Of a stretch of 64,000 bases of DNA, positions 8,154-16,405 are shown piece after piece. Position numbers and translations under genes: made by a program. Positions within the stretch are counted from its first letter, which is position 1; each line of letters begins with the position of its first letter. Below the pieces are notes generated by a model. The model did no database searches, had not been told where the DNA came from, and was given only the letters and a program-made list of their open reading frames with translations. This DNA is from Clostridium sp. 1001271st1 H5 (GTDB taxonomy: Bacteria; Bacillota; Clostridia; Lachnospirales; Lachnospiraceae): NCBI RefSeq assembly GCF_005845215.1, contig NZ_SPHO01000014.1, forward strand, positions 62,001-126,000, in the 5' to 3' direction.

Positions 8154-9230
8154 TTAATTTTTCCCAAACACAGAAGCTGTCTTAATATCCAGCTTCCTGC
8201 ACCACTCCTTCAGTACATCCTCCTTATAGAATGACACGGAAAAATCCTCCAAATCATGGTCAAGGGGTATGTCTGTCTTGATGGTGGCCAATTCCTTTGA
8301 CAGCCTTGCGGCTGCTTCCCCGCACAGTTCCCCTTCCTCACCTGTTTTAGTCAGGGATTTGTAGGGAGAACGGCTGATTCCCAGGCTGTTCTTCCAGAAG
8401 TCCTGCAGCTCCTTCATCTCCTTTTTGTCCTGCTCCGCCTCATGTATCACCTGGTAAATGTTCTCCACGGTGCCGTATTCACCCAGCAAAAGAGGGGCTG
8501 CGCTGGCAACGCCTCTGACTCCCGGAATGTTGTCGGAGGTGTCGCCCTGTATTCCCTTCAGGTCCGTAATCTGCTCTGGCCACACTCCCTCCTCGGAGTA
8601 CACGGTTTCCGCCGTAAACTCAAAGGTTTTTTCCGGCAGGTTTACCGACGTTTTATCCAGACCGTAAAGCCCGTAATATTTACCGTAAAGCTCCTCCGCC
8701 TTCTCCTGCCTGGCCTGGACCATCCAGGCCCTTACATTGTACGCGTCGTTTACCAGCTGCAGGTAGTCATGGTCCTTGGTCATCACCACCACAGGTACCT
8801 GCTCCCTGAATTTATAGACAAGGCTTCCGGCGTAATCATCCGCCTCATACCGGTCGCTGTAGAGCACCTTAAAGCCTGCCTCCTCCAAAATCCGCTCCAT
8901 CAGCACAAACTGCTGCTTAAGGGGCTCCGGCGTCCTGCTTCTGGTGCCCTTATACTCAGGATACAGCTCCCTGCGGAAGGTATCCCTTGTCTTGTCAAAC
9001 ACAAAGGCCATGTAGGCCGGCTGCTGCTTTTTCAGCAGGGACGCCACGGCCTTCAGCACCCCCATGATGCCGTTGGTGTAGGTCCCGTCCGATGCGTGAA
9101 GGATTTTCCCGTAATACTTTTCCTTCTCCTCGTCGGTCTTGGCAAACATAATTTCCCTGGGCAGTACTGCATAATAACAGGTTGACAGCAGGGATGAGCC
9201 GTCAACAATCACGAATTTTCTTTCTGACAT
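8154..9230 (-). CDS. 5'-3' exonuclease (PolA N-terminal/flap-endonuclease family)
   Basis: A 358-residue stand-alone homologue of the 5' nuclease domain of DNA polymerase I. Metal-binding motifs are visible: FVIVDGSSLL at the start, FVFDKTRDTFRR near residue 78, EADDYAGSL near 129, MTKDHDYLQLV near 150 and the H3TH/GIQGDTSDNIPGV motif near 228. It would remove 5' flaps or RNA primers during replication and repair. ATG at 9230 follows a weak GAAAGAG. The small membrane ORF at 9283-9372 lies immediately upstream on the same strand. Confidence 0.85.
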   Translation of the reverse strand: MSERKFVIVDGSSLLSTCYYAVLPREIMFAKTDEEKEKYYGKILHASDGTYTNGIMGVLKAVASLLKKQQPAYMAFVFDKTRDTFRRELYPEYKGTRSRTPEPLKQQFVLMERILEEAGFKVLYSDRYEADDYAGSLVYKFREQVPVVVMTKDHDYLQLVNDAYNVRAWMVQARQEKAEELYGKYYGLYGLDKTSVNLPEKTFEFTAETVYSEEGVWPEQITDLKGIQGDTSDNIPGVRGVASAAPLLLGEYGTVENIYQVIHEAEQDKKEMKELQDFWKNSLGISRSPYKSLTKTGEEGELCGEAAARLSKELATIKTDIPLDHDLEDFSVSFYKEDVLKEWCRKLDIKTASVFGKN

Positions 9231-9282
9231 CCTGATTCCATCTCTTTCTTGCGTATTCTGTCATTGCGCGGGTTCTCCATCC

Positions 9283-9372
9283 TTATCTGCGGTGATGCCT
9301 GTCCCAGATTCCTGCAAACAGCAGGGCGGCTACAATGAATACCAGCACAATCATCCGTTCCATCTGTCCCAT
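9283..9372 (-). CDS. Small single-pass membrane peptide, 29 aa
   Basis: The ORF reads ATG at 9372 to TAA at 9283, with a near-perfect SD (GGGAGGAGGAG) ending 4 nt before the ATG. The peptide starts MGQMERM, has a hydrophobic core IVLVFIVAALLFAGIW and ends in a charged tail DRHHRR, so the N-out/C-in topology of a single helix is likely. It lies between the macro-domain gene and the exonuclease gene. No function is recognised. Conservation in relatives would decide whether it is a real gene. Confidence 0.5.
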   Translation of the reverse strand: MGQMERMIVLVFIVAALLFAGIWDRHHRR

Positions 9373-9410
9373 ATGGCTCCTCCTCCCGGAGACATGATTT
9401 TACCCGGAAG

Positions 9411-9941
9411 TCACAGCTTCCTCAAGACTGTATCATACACCAGTTTTGTCCTGGCGTCAAAGAGAACCCACAGAATCTCTTCCAGCTCACCCGGATGCCC
9501 TTCTGTAAATTCCCTGGCTGTCCCAATGGCGGTTTTGGCTGCCAGCTCCACCGGGAAGTGGTATATGCCGGTGGAGACAGAGGGAAACGCAATCCGCTTC
9601 ACCCCGTGTTCCACTGCCAGCAAAAGGGAATTGCGGTAACAGGAGGCAAGCATTTCCTGCTCATTGTGCTCCCCTCCGTTCCACACAGGGCCAACCGTGT
9701 GGATGATGTACCTGCAGTCCAGATTGTAAGCCTTTGTAAGCCTGGCCTGTCCTGTCTTACAGCCGCCTAGCAGCCTGCACTCATACAGCAGTTCCTTTCC
9801 CGCGGCCCTGTGGATGGCCCCGTCCACCCCTCCTCCTCCAAGGAGGGATGAGTTGGCCGCATTTACGATTGCATCCATTCCGGTTATCTTCGTTATATCA
9901 CCTAATACAGTACCTATGACTGTGTTTTTTTCATTCTTCAT
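9411..9941 (-). CDS. Macro-domain protein (YmdB-like ADP-ribose hydrolase)
   Basis: A 176-residue single macro domain. Hallmarks are GDITKITGMDAIVNAANSSL at residues ~14-33 (ADP-ribose pocket, catalytic Asn/Asp region), GGGGVDGAIHRAAG, and the C-terminal loop FPSVSTGIYHFPVE near 120. Relatives hydrolyse O-acetyl-ADP-ribose or remove ADP-ribose from proteins. ATG 9941 has SD GAGGAGG. It is the first of two macro-domain genes within 1.7 kb, and the two are of different subclasses. Confidence 0.92.
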   Translation of the reverse strand: MKNEKNTVIGTVLGDITKITGMDAIVNAANSSLLGGGGVDGAIHRAAGKELLYECRLLGGCKTGQARLTKAYNLDCRYIIHTVGPVWNGGEHNEQEMLASCYRNSLLLAVEHGVKRIAFPSVSTGIYHFPVELAAKTAIGTAREFTEGHPGELEEILWVLFDARTKLVYDTVLRKL

Positions 9942-9970
9942 GGCTGGCCTCCTCTGATACCTTTTTTTAA

Positions 9971-10177
9971 TTATACCATATAACCCCTCAGTCCTGACAG
10001 CAGTAATTCCCCGATTTTTCCTGCCCCGCTGTCAGCCGCAAAGGTATGGACCAGACAAGCCTTATCCCTGCCCAGGATGTTCTCCAGTTCAGCAAAGGAA
10101 AGCAGGCCTTTGAGATACAATTTTACAATTTCCATGGGTCCGCTGCCGATTTCCGCCACCAGCTCTAAATGTGTCAT
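9971..10177 (-). CDS. Hypothetical protein, 68 aa
   Basis: A short acidic-to-neutral ORF beginning MTHLELVAEIGSGPMEIVKLY with SD AAGGTG 4 nt before the ATG. Two amphipathic helices are predicted by eye (IVKLYLKGLLSFAELENILG and ACLVHTFAADSGAGKIGELL). No family is recognised. It lies 29 bp upstream of the macro-domain gene on the same strand, so the two may be co-transcribed. Confidence 0.5.
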   Translation of the reverse strand: MTHLELVAEIGSGPMEIVKLYLKGLLSFAELENILGRDKACLVHTFAADSGAGKIGELLLSGLRGYMV

Positions 10178-10553
10178 GATTCACCTTCTTTCTGCCTTTT
10201 TCAACCCTCTGTTAAAAATGCCGGCCTAATAATATATGCATGCATTTTCCAGAATATTCCTGCTGGCAGCCATTTGATTCCTGTGAAATCATGAAAATCT
10301 TTCGTTTTACCTATGGTAAAGATTAATCATTCCATTGAAAAAAGTCAGCTTTTTGTAAGAAACATTACGCTTCATTACATTTCGCTGACTTCCGTTGCAA
10401 TTCATCCTGAACTATGGTATATTCACATCAGGTCAGAAATGACGCTAGCCCGGCAGCTTCCACAGCCCCATGTTGTGGAAGCGCCGGGCTCCCCCCAAAA
10501 AGAATTCTTACCCGAATCTTTGCCGAAGGTTTCTTCCTTCAAATCACGGCCCG
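10178..10553. other. Non-coding gap with a strong hairpin
   Basis: 376 bp without a convincing gene. The main structure is a hairpin at 10447-10490, with an outer stem AGCCCGGC/GCCGGGCT and an inner stem CTTCCACA/TGTGGAAG. Neither side has a proper T-run, so it may be a weak terminator after the second macro-domain gene or a structured leader. The rest is AT-rich and probably holds the promoter for the 68-aa gene. Confidence 0.5.
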
Positions 10554-11048
10554 TTATTCTTCGTATTTCCAGATTTGCACCTCACCTGAATACCCCTCAA
10601 ACGTACGCTTAATGATATCCTCCACAATATTCCAGTCGCCGCCTGCACTGCCGCATCCTATTTTGTAGGGAAACGCCACTGTCTCGTTTTTGTCCCTGGC
10701 TTCCAGAAAATTCCGGATTTCCCCCATGGCCTTTTCCAATGCATCATAATCGGTATAGACCATTTTTTTCCTGCCGTAATCATTCTGCCCGTACAGATTT
10801 CCAATGAGGAACCAGCGTCCGTCCTTTTCCACCGGCTGGGCAGATACCCTTCCCAGCAGTCTGGACGTGTCCCCGTGTTCTTTTTCAATCCACTGCTTTG
10901 TAATCCTCTTATAGGTTTTCTCCACCTCAGGAAACAGCTTTTTTACCTGTCCAGCGATGCCATAGCCGAATGCGCCCTGGCAGTTCACCTGATGGCACAG
11001 GATGTCTGCCTTTGAATCAAATATGCTGCCATTGTAATACTGAATCAT
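10554..11048 (-). CDS. Macro-domain protein, TARG1/DarG-like subclass
   Basis: A 164-residue macro domain distinct from the one at 9411. It starts MIQYYNGSIFDSKADILCHQVNCQGAFG-like (shown in part) and carries FPYKIGCGSAGGDW near residue 128. This IGCGxxGxxW loop is characteristic of TARG1-like macro domains, which reverse ADP-ribosylation of glutamate or DNA; DarG antitoxins belong to this group. ATG 11048 is chosen for its GAGGAGG SD; upstream in-frame sequence has shadow-like composition. No DarT toxin gene is adjacent, so an antitoxin role is not supported. Confidence 0.82.
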   Translation of the reverse strand: MIQYYNGSIFDSKADILCHQVNCQGAFGYGIAGQVKKLFPEVEKTYKRITKQWIEKEHGDTSRLLGRVSAQPVEKDGRWFLIGNLYGQNDYGRKKMVYTDYDALEKAMGEIRNFLEARDKNETVAFPYKIGCGSAGGDWNIVEDIIKRTFEGYSGEVQIWKYEE

Positions 11049-11194
11049 ATGTTCCTCCTCTGTCCGTTGTTTTCCATCGTATTTCTCTCTCCACATCCAC
11101 GATTTCCGCTTCTGTATTTTCCTCCAAAAAACGCACAATTTCTTCCATAATACTGTCCGCCTGGGCATATCCTCCCTGTCCATAGCCCGCCGGT

Positions 11195-11419
11195 TCATGA
11201 CATGTCCCGCTTTTCCGTCCTGCCCAGCAGGTAGTCCACGGAACAGCCGAAGTAGTCCGCCAGCTTTACCAGCGAAACCGCATTGGGCACGCTCCTTCCG
11301 TTTTTCCAGTCGCTGATATTTCCCATAGATACATCCAGCTCCCTGGATACCTGGCTGGTGCTGCCCTTGCGTCTGATTTCCGCAAACAGATTTTTCAAGT
11401 CAATCCTGTCCTGTACCAC
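11195..11419 (-). CDS. XRE-family helix-turn-helix regulator
   Basis: About 74 residues, almost all a Cro/C1-type HTH: LKNLFAEIRRKGSTSQVSRE, then MGNISDWKNGRSVPN (recognition helix and turn) and LVKLADYFGCSVDYLLGR. GTG 11419 with GGGGGA upstream gives the usual family start; a longer ATG start at 11461 or 11536 is possible but adds a non-HTH hydrophobic leader. It lies 147 bp upstream of the TARG1-like gene on the same strand. The target is unknown. Confidence 0.75.
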   Translation of the reverse strand: MVQDRIDLKNLFAEIRRKGSTSQVSRELDVSMGNISDWKNGRSVPNAVSLVKLADYFGCSVDYLLGRTEKRDMS

Positions 11420-11607
11420 ATTCCATCCCCCAATTCCAGTAAAAAGTTGTGTCGAATCTATCATAAATGCTGAGAGGAAAATTGTAAATGAAAATATGCA
11501 CAAAAGTCCTTCAATAATTTGTAAGTATTTCTTCAAACTCCGTCCATGAATATCATGTATAATAATTACAATCCGGGTGCTGCCCGGAATACAAAGGAGG
11601 ATTTATT

Positions 11608-12432
11608 ATGGATACAAACAAGAAAATTTTAATAGGAGCCATTGGCGCTGCTGTTGTCATCGGCGGCGTTGCCATCGGTCTCCTACTCAGCAAAACGCCG
11701 GAAAAGGCGGACCTTTCCACCATACACACGGAGGCTCCCACGGAAGCTCCCACGGAAACCCTTCCCCCCGCCACCCAGGCTCCTGAGACAGAGGAGTCCC
11801 AGGAAAACCAGGAAGGCGCTGTTTCCAGTGTTTCCGCATCCATTGAGACCTATACATCCGGAAAGGTAACCATCCAGTATCCTGTGGTGGACCAGATGGA
11901 TGACGCCTCAAAAAAGGACAGGATTAATGAATTATTAAAAGCAAACGCCCTGTCAGTCATAAAAGCCAATGACATTGACGAGGCCAGCGATACCCTGGAC
12001 ATCAAGTGCAAGGTGATTTCCGCGGACCGCAAGCGTCTCACCGCCACTTACACCGGCCTTCTGACTGCAAAAGGTGCTGCCCATCCGGTCAATATGTTCT
12101 ATTCCAACACAGTCAACCTGCTCCAGGTCCAGAACCTGGGACTGGATGATTTTACCGATGCCTACACCATGGCCGGCTATGTGCTCAGCGACGACGTGAA
12201 GTTCTCAGGCATTTCCTCTGATGTGGAGGCCGAGGTCCTGAGCTACCGCTCTTCCCTGGATTTGGATTCCCTGACAGCTGTCTTTAACAGCGCGGATTTC
12301 CCCCTGTCCTCAGAATCCCAGTGGCCTGAATCCTTCAGCTATGAAAAACAGGGAACCATCTACTTTTCCCTGCCTGTGCCCCATGCCCTGGGAGACTACG
12401 TACTGGTGGCATTTGACCCAGCTACAAAATAG
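11608..12432 (+). CDS. Membrane-anchored protein, DUF3298/PdaC-like extracellular domain
   Basis: 274 residues. An N-terminal membrane anchor (ILIGAIGAAVVIGGVAIGLL, residues 7-26) is followed by a Thr/Glu/Pro-rich linker (TEAPTEAPTETLPP) and a globular region from ~80 on. Segments such as YPVVDQMDDASKKDRINELL and TATYTGLLTAKGAAHP resemble the DUF4163/DUF3298 pair found outside the membrane in Firmicutes. A TATAAT and a short CCGGG/CCCGG hairpin precede SD AAGGAGG. The family match is by eye. Function is unknown, probably cell-envelope related. Confidence 0.7.
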   Translation: MDTNKKILIGAIGAAVVIGGVAIGLLLSKTPEKADLSTIHTEAPTEAPTETLPPATQAPETEESQENQEGAVSSVSASIETYTSGKVTIQYPVVDQMDDASKKDRINELLKANALSVIKANDIDEASDTLDIKCKVISADRKRLTATYTGLLTAKGAAHPVNMFYSNTVNLLQVQNLGLDDFTDAYTMAGYVLSDDVKFSGISSDVEAEVLSYRSSLDLDSLTAVFNSADFPLSSESQWPESFSYEKQGTIYFSLPVPHALGDYVLVAFDPATK

Positions 12433-12481
12433 TCCCTTTGACGGGATTTGTCTTGTGCGTATTTAAAGACAAGCCCCGGGG

Positions 12482-12510
12482 TTGATATCATAAGATATTT
12501 GATATATAAT
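12482..12510 (+). promoter_or_regulatory. upp promoter
   Basis: TTGATA (12482-12487), 17-bp spacer, TATAAT (12505-12510), 39 bp before the upp ATG. Confidence 0.75.
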
Positions 12511-12548
12511 TATCATTAATTCTAATAGATAAAGGAGCAGCAAAACTT

Positions 12549-13178
12549 ATGGATAACGTAATGGTATTTGACCACCCTTTGATTCAGCACAAGATTTCCA
12601 TTCTGCGCAATAAAGCCACAGGAACCAACGAGTTCCGTGCCCTCATTGAGGAGATTGCCATGCTGATGGGCTATGAGGCCCTCCGTGATCTTCCTCTGGA
12701 GGATGTGGAGGTGGAGACTCCCATCGAGACATGCATGACTCCCATGATTGCCGGCCGCAAGCTGGCCGTGGTTCCGATTCTCAGGGCGGGACTTGGCATG
12801 GTAAACGGCATACTGGCCCTGGTTCCCAGTGCAAAGGTAGGTCATATCGGTTTATACAGGGACGAGGTAACCCATGAACCTCACGAATATTACTGCAAGC
12901 TTCCCAACCCCATTGAGGAGCGCACCATCATTGTCACAGACCCAATGCTGGCAACCGGCGGCTCCGGCGTTGCTGCCGTTGACTTCATCAAGGAGCACGG
13001 CGGAAAGAAAATCAAGTTCATGGCTATCATAGCTGCTCCGGAAGGCCTTAAGCGTCTCCATGACGCTCATCCCGACGTGCAGATTTACGTGGGACATCTG
13101 GACCGCTGCCTGAATGAAAACGCTTATATCTGTCCCGGGCTGGGAGATGCCGGGGACCGTATCTTCGGAACAAAATAA
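12549..13178 (+). CDS. upp: Uracil phosphoribosyltransferase
   Basis: 209 residues, the usual family length. The enzyme makes UMP from uracil and PRPP for pyrimidine salvage. The PRPP-binding loop IIVTDPMLATGGSG lies at ~125-138, upstream motifs VVPILRAGLGMV at ~75 match the family, and the C-terminal uracil-binding segment ends YICPGLGDAGDRIFGT. ATG 12549 follows AAGGAGC. The last codons have been tandemly copied into the 3' flank (13159-13228). Confidence 0.97.
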   Translation: MDNVMVFDHPLIQHKISILRNKATGTNEFRALIEEIAMLMGYEALRDLPLEDVEVETPIETCMTPMIAGRKLAVVPILRAGLGMVNGILALVPSAKVGHIGLYRDEVTHEPHEYYCKLPNPIEERTIIVTDPMLATGGSGVAAVDFIKEHGGKKIKFMAIIAAPEGLKRLHDAHPDVQIYVGHLDRCLNENAYICPGLGDAGDRIFGTK

Positions 13179-13228
13179 CAGGTATCTTCGGAACAAAAAT
13201 AACAGGTATCTTCGGAACAAAAATAACA
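13159..13228 (+). repeat. Three-copy tandem repeat formed from the upp 3' end
   Basis: GTATCTTCGGAACAAAAATA-like units of 24 bp occur at 13181-13204 and 13205-13228. A first copy at 13159-13180, one A shorter and with a different leading base, is the true upp terminus and stop. The array ends exactly at the terminator stem. Confidence 0.85.
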
Positions 13229-13265
13229 GAAAGCCGGACGCTGCAATCACTTCGTCCGGCTTTCT
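13228..13265 (+). terminator. upp terminator hairpin
   Basis: A perfect 13-bp stem (13228-13240 with 13253-13265) with a 12-nt loop. The downstream T-tract is weak (TTTCTGCTATTT). Confidence 0.65.
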
Positions 13266-13334
13266 GCTATTTACCGCTTATTGTTATTGTCGGATTTTCT
13301 GCTGAGTCTTAGGATTCCGTCTCTTCCGCCCGGT

Positions 13335-14081
13335 CTATTTTACTACCTTAAGCCCGCCTTTTCCCTTCTCAGGCGCCTCGGTAACTTCCGGCTCTGCTTC
13401 CACTTCCCTGGCCTCTTTCACAGCAATGTTGCCCTGGCCCTTATAAATGGAATCAGACGGAACACAGCCCCTTACGCTGGACAGCGGGTATACATTGGAA
13501 TTACGTCCAATGACAGTTCCGGGATTCAGCACGCTGTTGCAGCCAATCTCAGCATGGTCGCCCAGGATGGCGCCGAATTTCTTACGCCCTGTCTCCACAT
13601 CCCCATCCTCAGCATGGACCTTTACAAGCCCCTTGTCAGCCTTCACATTGGAAGTCACTGCGCCTGCGCCCATATGAGCCTTATATCCCAGGATGGAATC
13701 GCCCACATAGTTGAAGTGGGGGACCTGTGCCTCGTCAAAGATGATGGAATTCTTGATTTCACAGGAATTACCGATGACAACGTGCTGGCCGAGGATAACG
13801 CTGCCCCTTAAAAAGGCTCCGTTTCGTATCTGTACCTTTGGCCCGATAATCATAGGACCGCCCATGGCAGTGGTGGGAGCCATCTGAGCTGTCTTGTGAA
13901 TCCAGATATTCTTTCCAATCTTCTTGTATTCGTTCTCCGGAAGGCTGGCGCCCAGACTCTCGATGAACCCACTGATGTCACCCAGAACTTCCCATGGATA
14001 CTCATGGCCCTCAAACAGCTTTTCAGCGATTGTATGGCTTGTGTCTAAAAGTTCTTTGATTTTCATCTGTTCCAGTTTCAT
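13335..14081 (-). CDS. Left-handed beta-helix nucleotidyl/acyltransferase-like protein
   Basis: 248 residues dominated by hexapeptide repeats (GPKVQIRNGAFLRGSVILGQ, VVIGNSCEIKNSIIF, AEIGCNSVLNPGTVIGRNS), the left-handed beta-helix of LpxA/GlmU-type enzymes. It has no N-terminal nucleotidyltransferase domain, so the common label UDP-GlcNAc pyrophosphorylase for such Clostridia proteins is not demonstrated here. The C-terminus is a low-complexity Glu/Ala/Lys tail. RBS AAGGAG. It lies 3 bp downstream of topB, so the two genes are probably co-transcribed. Confidence 0.7.
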   Translation of the reverse strand: MKLEQMKIKELLDTSHTIAEKLFEGHEYPWEVLGDISGFIESLGASLPENEYKKIGKNIWIHKTAQMAPTTAMGGPMIIGPKVQIRNGAFLRGSVILGQHVVIGNSCEIKNSIIFDEAQVPHFNYVGDSILGYKAHMGAGAVTSNVKADKGLVKVHAEDGDVETGRKKFGAILGDHAEIGCNSVLNPGTVIGRNSNVYPLSSVRGCVPSDSIYKGQGNIAVKEAREVEAEPEVTEAPEKGKGGLKVVK

Positions 14082-14084
14082 AAA

Positions 14085-16202
14085 TTAATTCTCCTTTTTT
14101 GTTTTATAGAATGCGGCTGCCGCGTCAAAATAACCTCTCATGTTATATTGGTTATTCATGCGGATGACATTGACTGTCCTGCCGGCAACAAAACGATTCA
14201 GCTTTTCCATATATTCATCTGATGTTATGGACCCCTCCGCAACATAGGTAAGTCCCTTCTCCCAGCTGGCTGTCAGCTCCGGATTCAGAAGCTGCCGGAT
14301 AGACTGGTCCACCACGTCGTATACCATCTCACCCAAAAGGGATGGGGTGATGACCTGGGTTTTCTTGTTCAGGTTCAGATACTTGATGTTAAACAGCTTC
14401 TTAAGTATCTCTGCCCTGGTAGCACTGGTACCAATGCCGCTGCCCTTTATCTGGGCCCGCAGCTCCTCGTCCTCTATGAGCTGGCCTGCATTTTCCATGG
14501 CCAGAATCATGGAACCGGAGGTATAGCGCTTGGGAGGCGATGTCTCGCCCTCCTTTATGTTCAGCTCCACCAAAGTAAGTATATCATTTTTTTTCAATTC
14601 TGCAAGCATCTGGAGCAATACTGTCCTGTCAACTTTTGGAGAAACAGCGTTTCCGGCGCCTTCCTGGCCCCGGTTTTTATCCTCGTCTGCTGTTTTTCCT
14701 TCCTCTGCCCCGTCTTTGGCATCTTCCCGGGACTCATCAAAGGATTCCTCCACCCCGTTCTTCTTTGCCAGGTTCACATCCGCCACCTTGAGATAGCCGG
14801 GCTCTGACAAAACCTTGAAATTGGCAAAGAAATGTTCCTTCTGCCGTTCCAGCTCCAGACTGTACTTCTGGTATATGGCCGGAGGATAAAATATGCTTAA
14901 AAACCTTCTGCATATAACCTGAAATACCTTTTCAGAAAGAGGCGTCAGCCCCCGCAGGTTCCCCAGCCCCTGTCCGGTGGGCACAATGGCATAGTGGTCC
15001 GTTATCTGCTTGTCATTGACATAACGGGTCTTGGCAATCCCCTTATATGAGCCCAGGTTCAGCACCTCATCCGCAAATGCCGCCATGGGGGCATAATTCT
15101 TAAGGCCGCCGATGTTCTTCTGAATCTCCTTGGAAACAGCTGTGGACAGAACCCTGGCATCGGTTCTGGGGTAAGTGACCATCTTCTTCTCATACAGCTC
15201 CTGGACCACCTTAAGCGTCTCATCCGGGCTGATTTTAAACATCTTGGAACAGTCGTTCTGAAGCTCCGCCAGGTTGTAGAGAAGAGGCGGGTTCTTTGTT
15301 TCCTTTTTCTTCTCCTTGGAGAGCACGGTGGCTGTGAGAGGCGGCTCCGCCGTCAGGAAAGCGGCCAGCTCCTCTGCCTGCTGCCTGTCCTTAAAGCCGT
15401 TGTCCTTGTACAGATAAGGGGTTCCGAAATAGCGGGAGCCTTCCACTGCCTTCCACTCCGCCTCAAAGGGAACCGGCTGGCCGTCCCTGCCTGCCGCCTC
15501 AAAGGAACCCATGACCCTGTAAAAGGGAGTTTTCACAAAACTGCGTATCTCCCGTTCCCTGCGCACCACCATTCCCATGACACAGGTCATGACTCTGCCC
15601 ACGGACAGGACCGTGAACCTGGTTCCCAGGTAATTTGACAGGGCCGGGCCATATTTAAGGGTCAGCACCCTGGAAAAGTTGATTCCCATAAGGTAGTCCT
15701 CTTTTGCCCTTAAGTAGGCGGAGGCGGACAGATTGTCATACTCTGTTTCATCCTTGGCCTCACGGATTCCCCTGAGTATCTCTTCCTCTGTCTGGGAGTC
15801 AATCCACACCCGCTTCTGTTTCTTATCCTTTACCCCGGCCATCTGGGCCACCAGGCGGTATATGTACTCTCCCTCGCGCCCCGAGTCCGTGCAGACATAG
15901 ATGGTATCAATATCAGCCCGGTTCAAAAGTCCCTTGACGGTTTCAAACTGCTTGGATACATTGTCTATGACTTCGTACTTGAATTCCTTTGGAAGGAATG
16001 GCAGTGTCTGCAGGCTCCAGCGCTTAAACTTCATGTCATAGGCCTCCGGATAACTCATGGTCACCAGATGTCCCACGCACCATGTCACAACTGCCTGGTC
16101 AGACTCTATATACCCGTCGCCCCGCCTTCCCCGTATCTTAAGTGCATCGGCAAACTGCTGGGCCACGCTGGGCTTTTCTGCTATGTATAATGATTTTGAC
16201 AT
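14085..16202 (-). CDS. topB: DNA topoisomerase III
   Basis: 705 residues. The type IA enzyme decatenates and relaxes DNA. An N-terminal Toprim domain begins SLYIAEKPSVAQQFADAL and includes CTDSGREGE (acidic triad region) near 135. The active-site tyrosine is in MVTYPRTDARVLS near residue 345. A charged low-complexity insert (DESREDAKDGAEEGKTADED) lies at ~495-515. The second ATG, at 16202, is preferred because GAGGG sits 6 nt upstream; the first (16214) has no SD. Confidence 0.93.
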   Translation of the reverse strand: MSKSLYIAEKPSVAQQFADALKIRGRRGDGYIESDQAVVTWCVGHLVTMSYPEAYDMKFKRWSLQTLPFLPKEFKYEVIDNVSKQFETVKGLLNRADIDTIYVCTDSGREGEYIYRLVAQMAGVKDKKQKRVWIDSQTEEEILRGIREAKDETEYDNLSASAYLRAKEDYLMGINFSRVLTLKYGPALSNYLGTRFTVLSVGRVMTCVMGMVVRREREIRSFVKTPFYRVMGSFEAAGRDGQPVPFEAEWKAVEGSRYFGTPYLYKDNGFKDRQQAEELAAFLTAEPPLTATVLSKEKKKETKNPPLLYNLAELQNDCSKMFKISPDETLKVVQELYEKKMVTYPRTDARVLSTAVSKEIQKNIGGLKNYAPMAAFADEVLNLGSYKGIAKTRYVNDKQITDHYAIVPTGQGLGNLRGLTPLSEKVFQVICRRFLSIFYPPAIYQKYSLELERQKEHFFANFKVLSEPGYLKVADVNLAKKNGVEESFDESREDAKDGAEEGKTADEDKNRGQEGAGNAVSPKVDRTVLLQMLAELKKNDILTLVELNIKEGETSPPKRYTSGSMILAMENAGQLIEDEELRAQIKGSGIGTSATRAEILKKLFNIKYLNLNKKTQVITPSLLGEMVYDVVDQSIRQLLNPELTASWEKGLTYVAEGSITSDEYMEKLNRFVAGRTVNVIRMNNQYNMRGYFDAAAAFYKTKKEN

Positions 16203-16322
16203 CCAATCCCTCATTTACTTTCTTCACACGCGCTCCGGTCCCGGTTCCTTCAACGGATTTTCCCGGCGGCAGAGCGCGTATTTTAATAGTATACCATTAA
16301 ATTCCCTTTGTAGCAATCAAAA

Positions 16323-16364
16323 AAAACCATGAGGCGCCGGCTATGGCGGAACCCTCATGGTTTT
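16323..16364 (-). terminator. Terminator on the galM side of the stefin-like gene
   Basis: A perfect 12-bp stem (AAAACCATGAGG with CCTCATGGTTTT) followed on the minus strand by an unbroken run of T. On the minus strand the only upstream gene is galM, so galM transcripts would run antisense through the stefin-like gene before ending here. On the plus strand the T-run is short. Confidence 0.7.
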
Positions 16365-16405
16365 CCTGCATAAACTACTGTAACGACATTCCGGAGGTGA
16401 CTTCC

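Noticed and set aside
8442..9185. Long plus-strand ORF (247 aa)
   Set aside because: Exactly opposite the well-supported exonuclease gene, with no SD and no recognisable motifs; a shadow frame. The same applies to other long ORFs opposite parC, parE, polC, asd, galM and copA.
11017..11148. 43-aa minus-strand ORF between XRE and TARG1-like genes (starts MEEIVRFLEENTEAEIVDVE)
   Set aside because: Composition is protein-like, but there is no SD and it overlaps the macro-domain gene start by 32 bp. It could be a decayed gene.
13159..13228. Possible CRISPR-like array
   Set aside because: The units are contiguous without spacers and derive from the upp end; no cas genes are present.
16343..16405. 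N-terminal extension of the stefin-like protein
   Set aside because: The upstream ATG lies within the terminator stem without an SD; ATG 16406 has a perfect GGAGGTGA.
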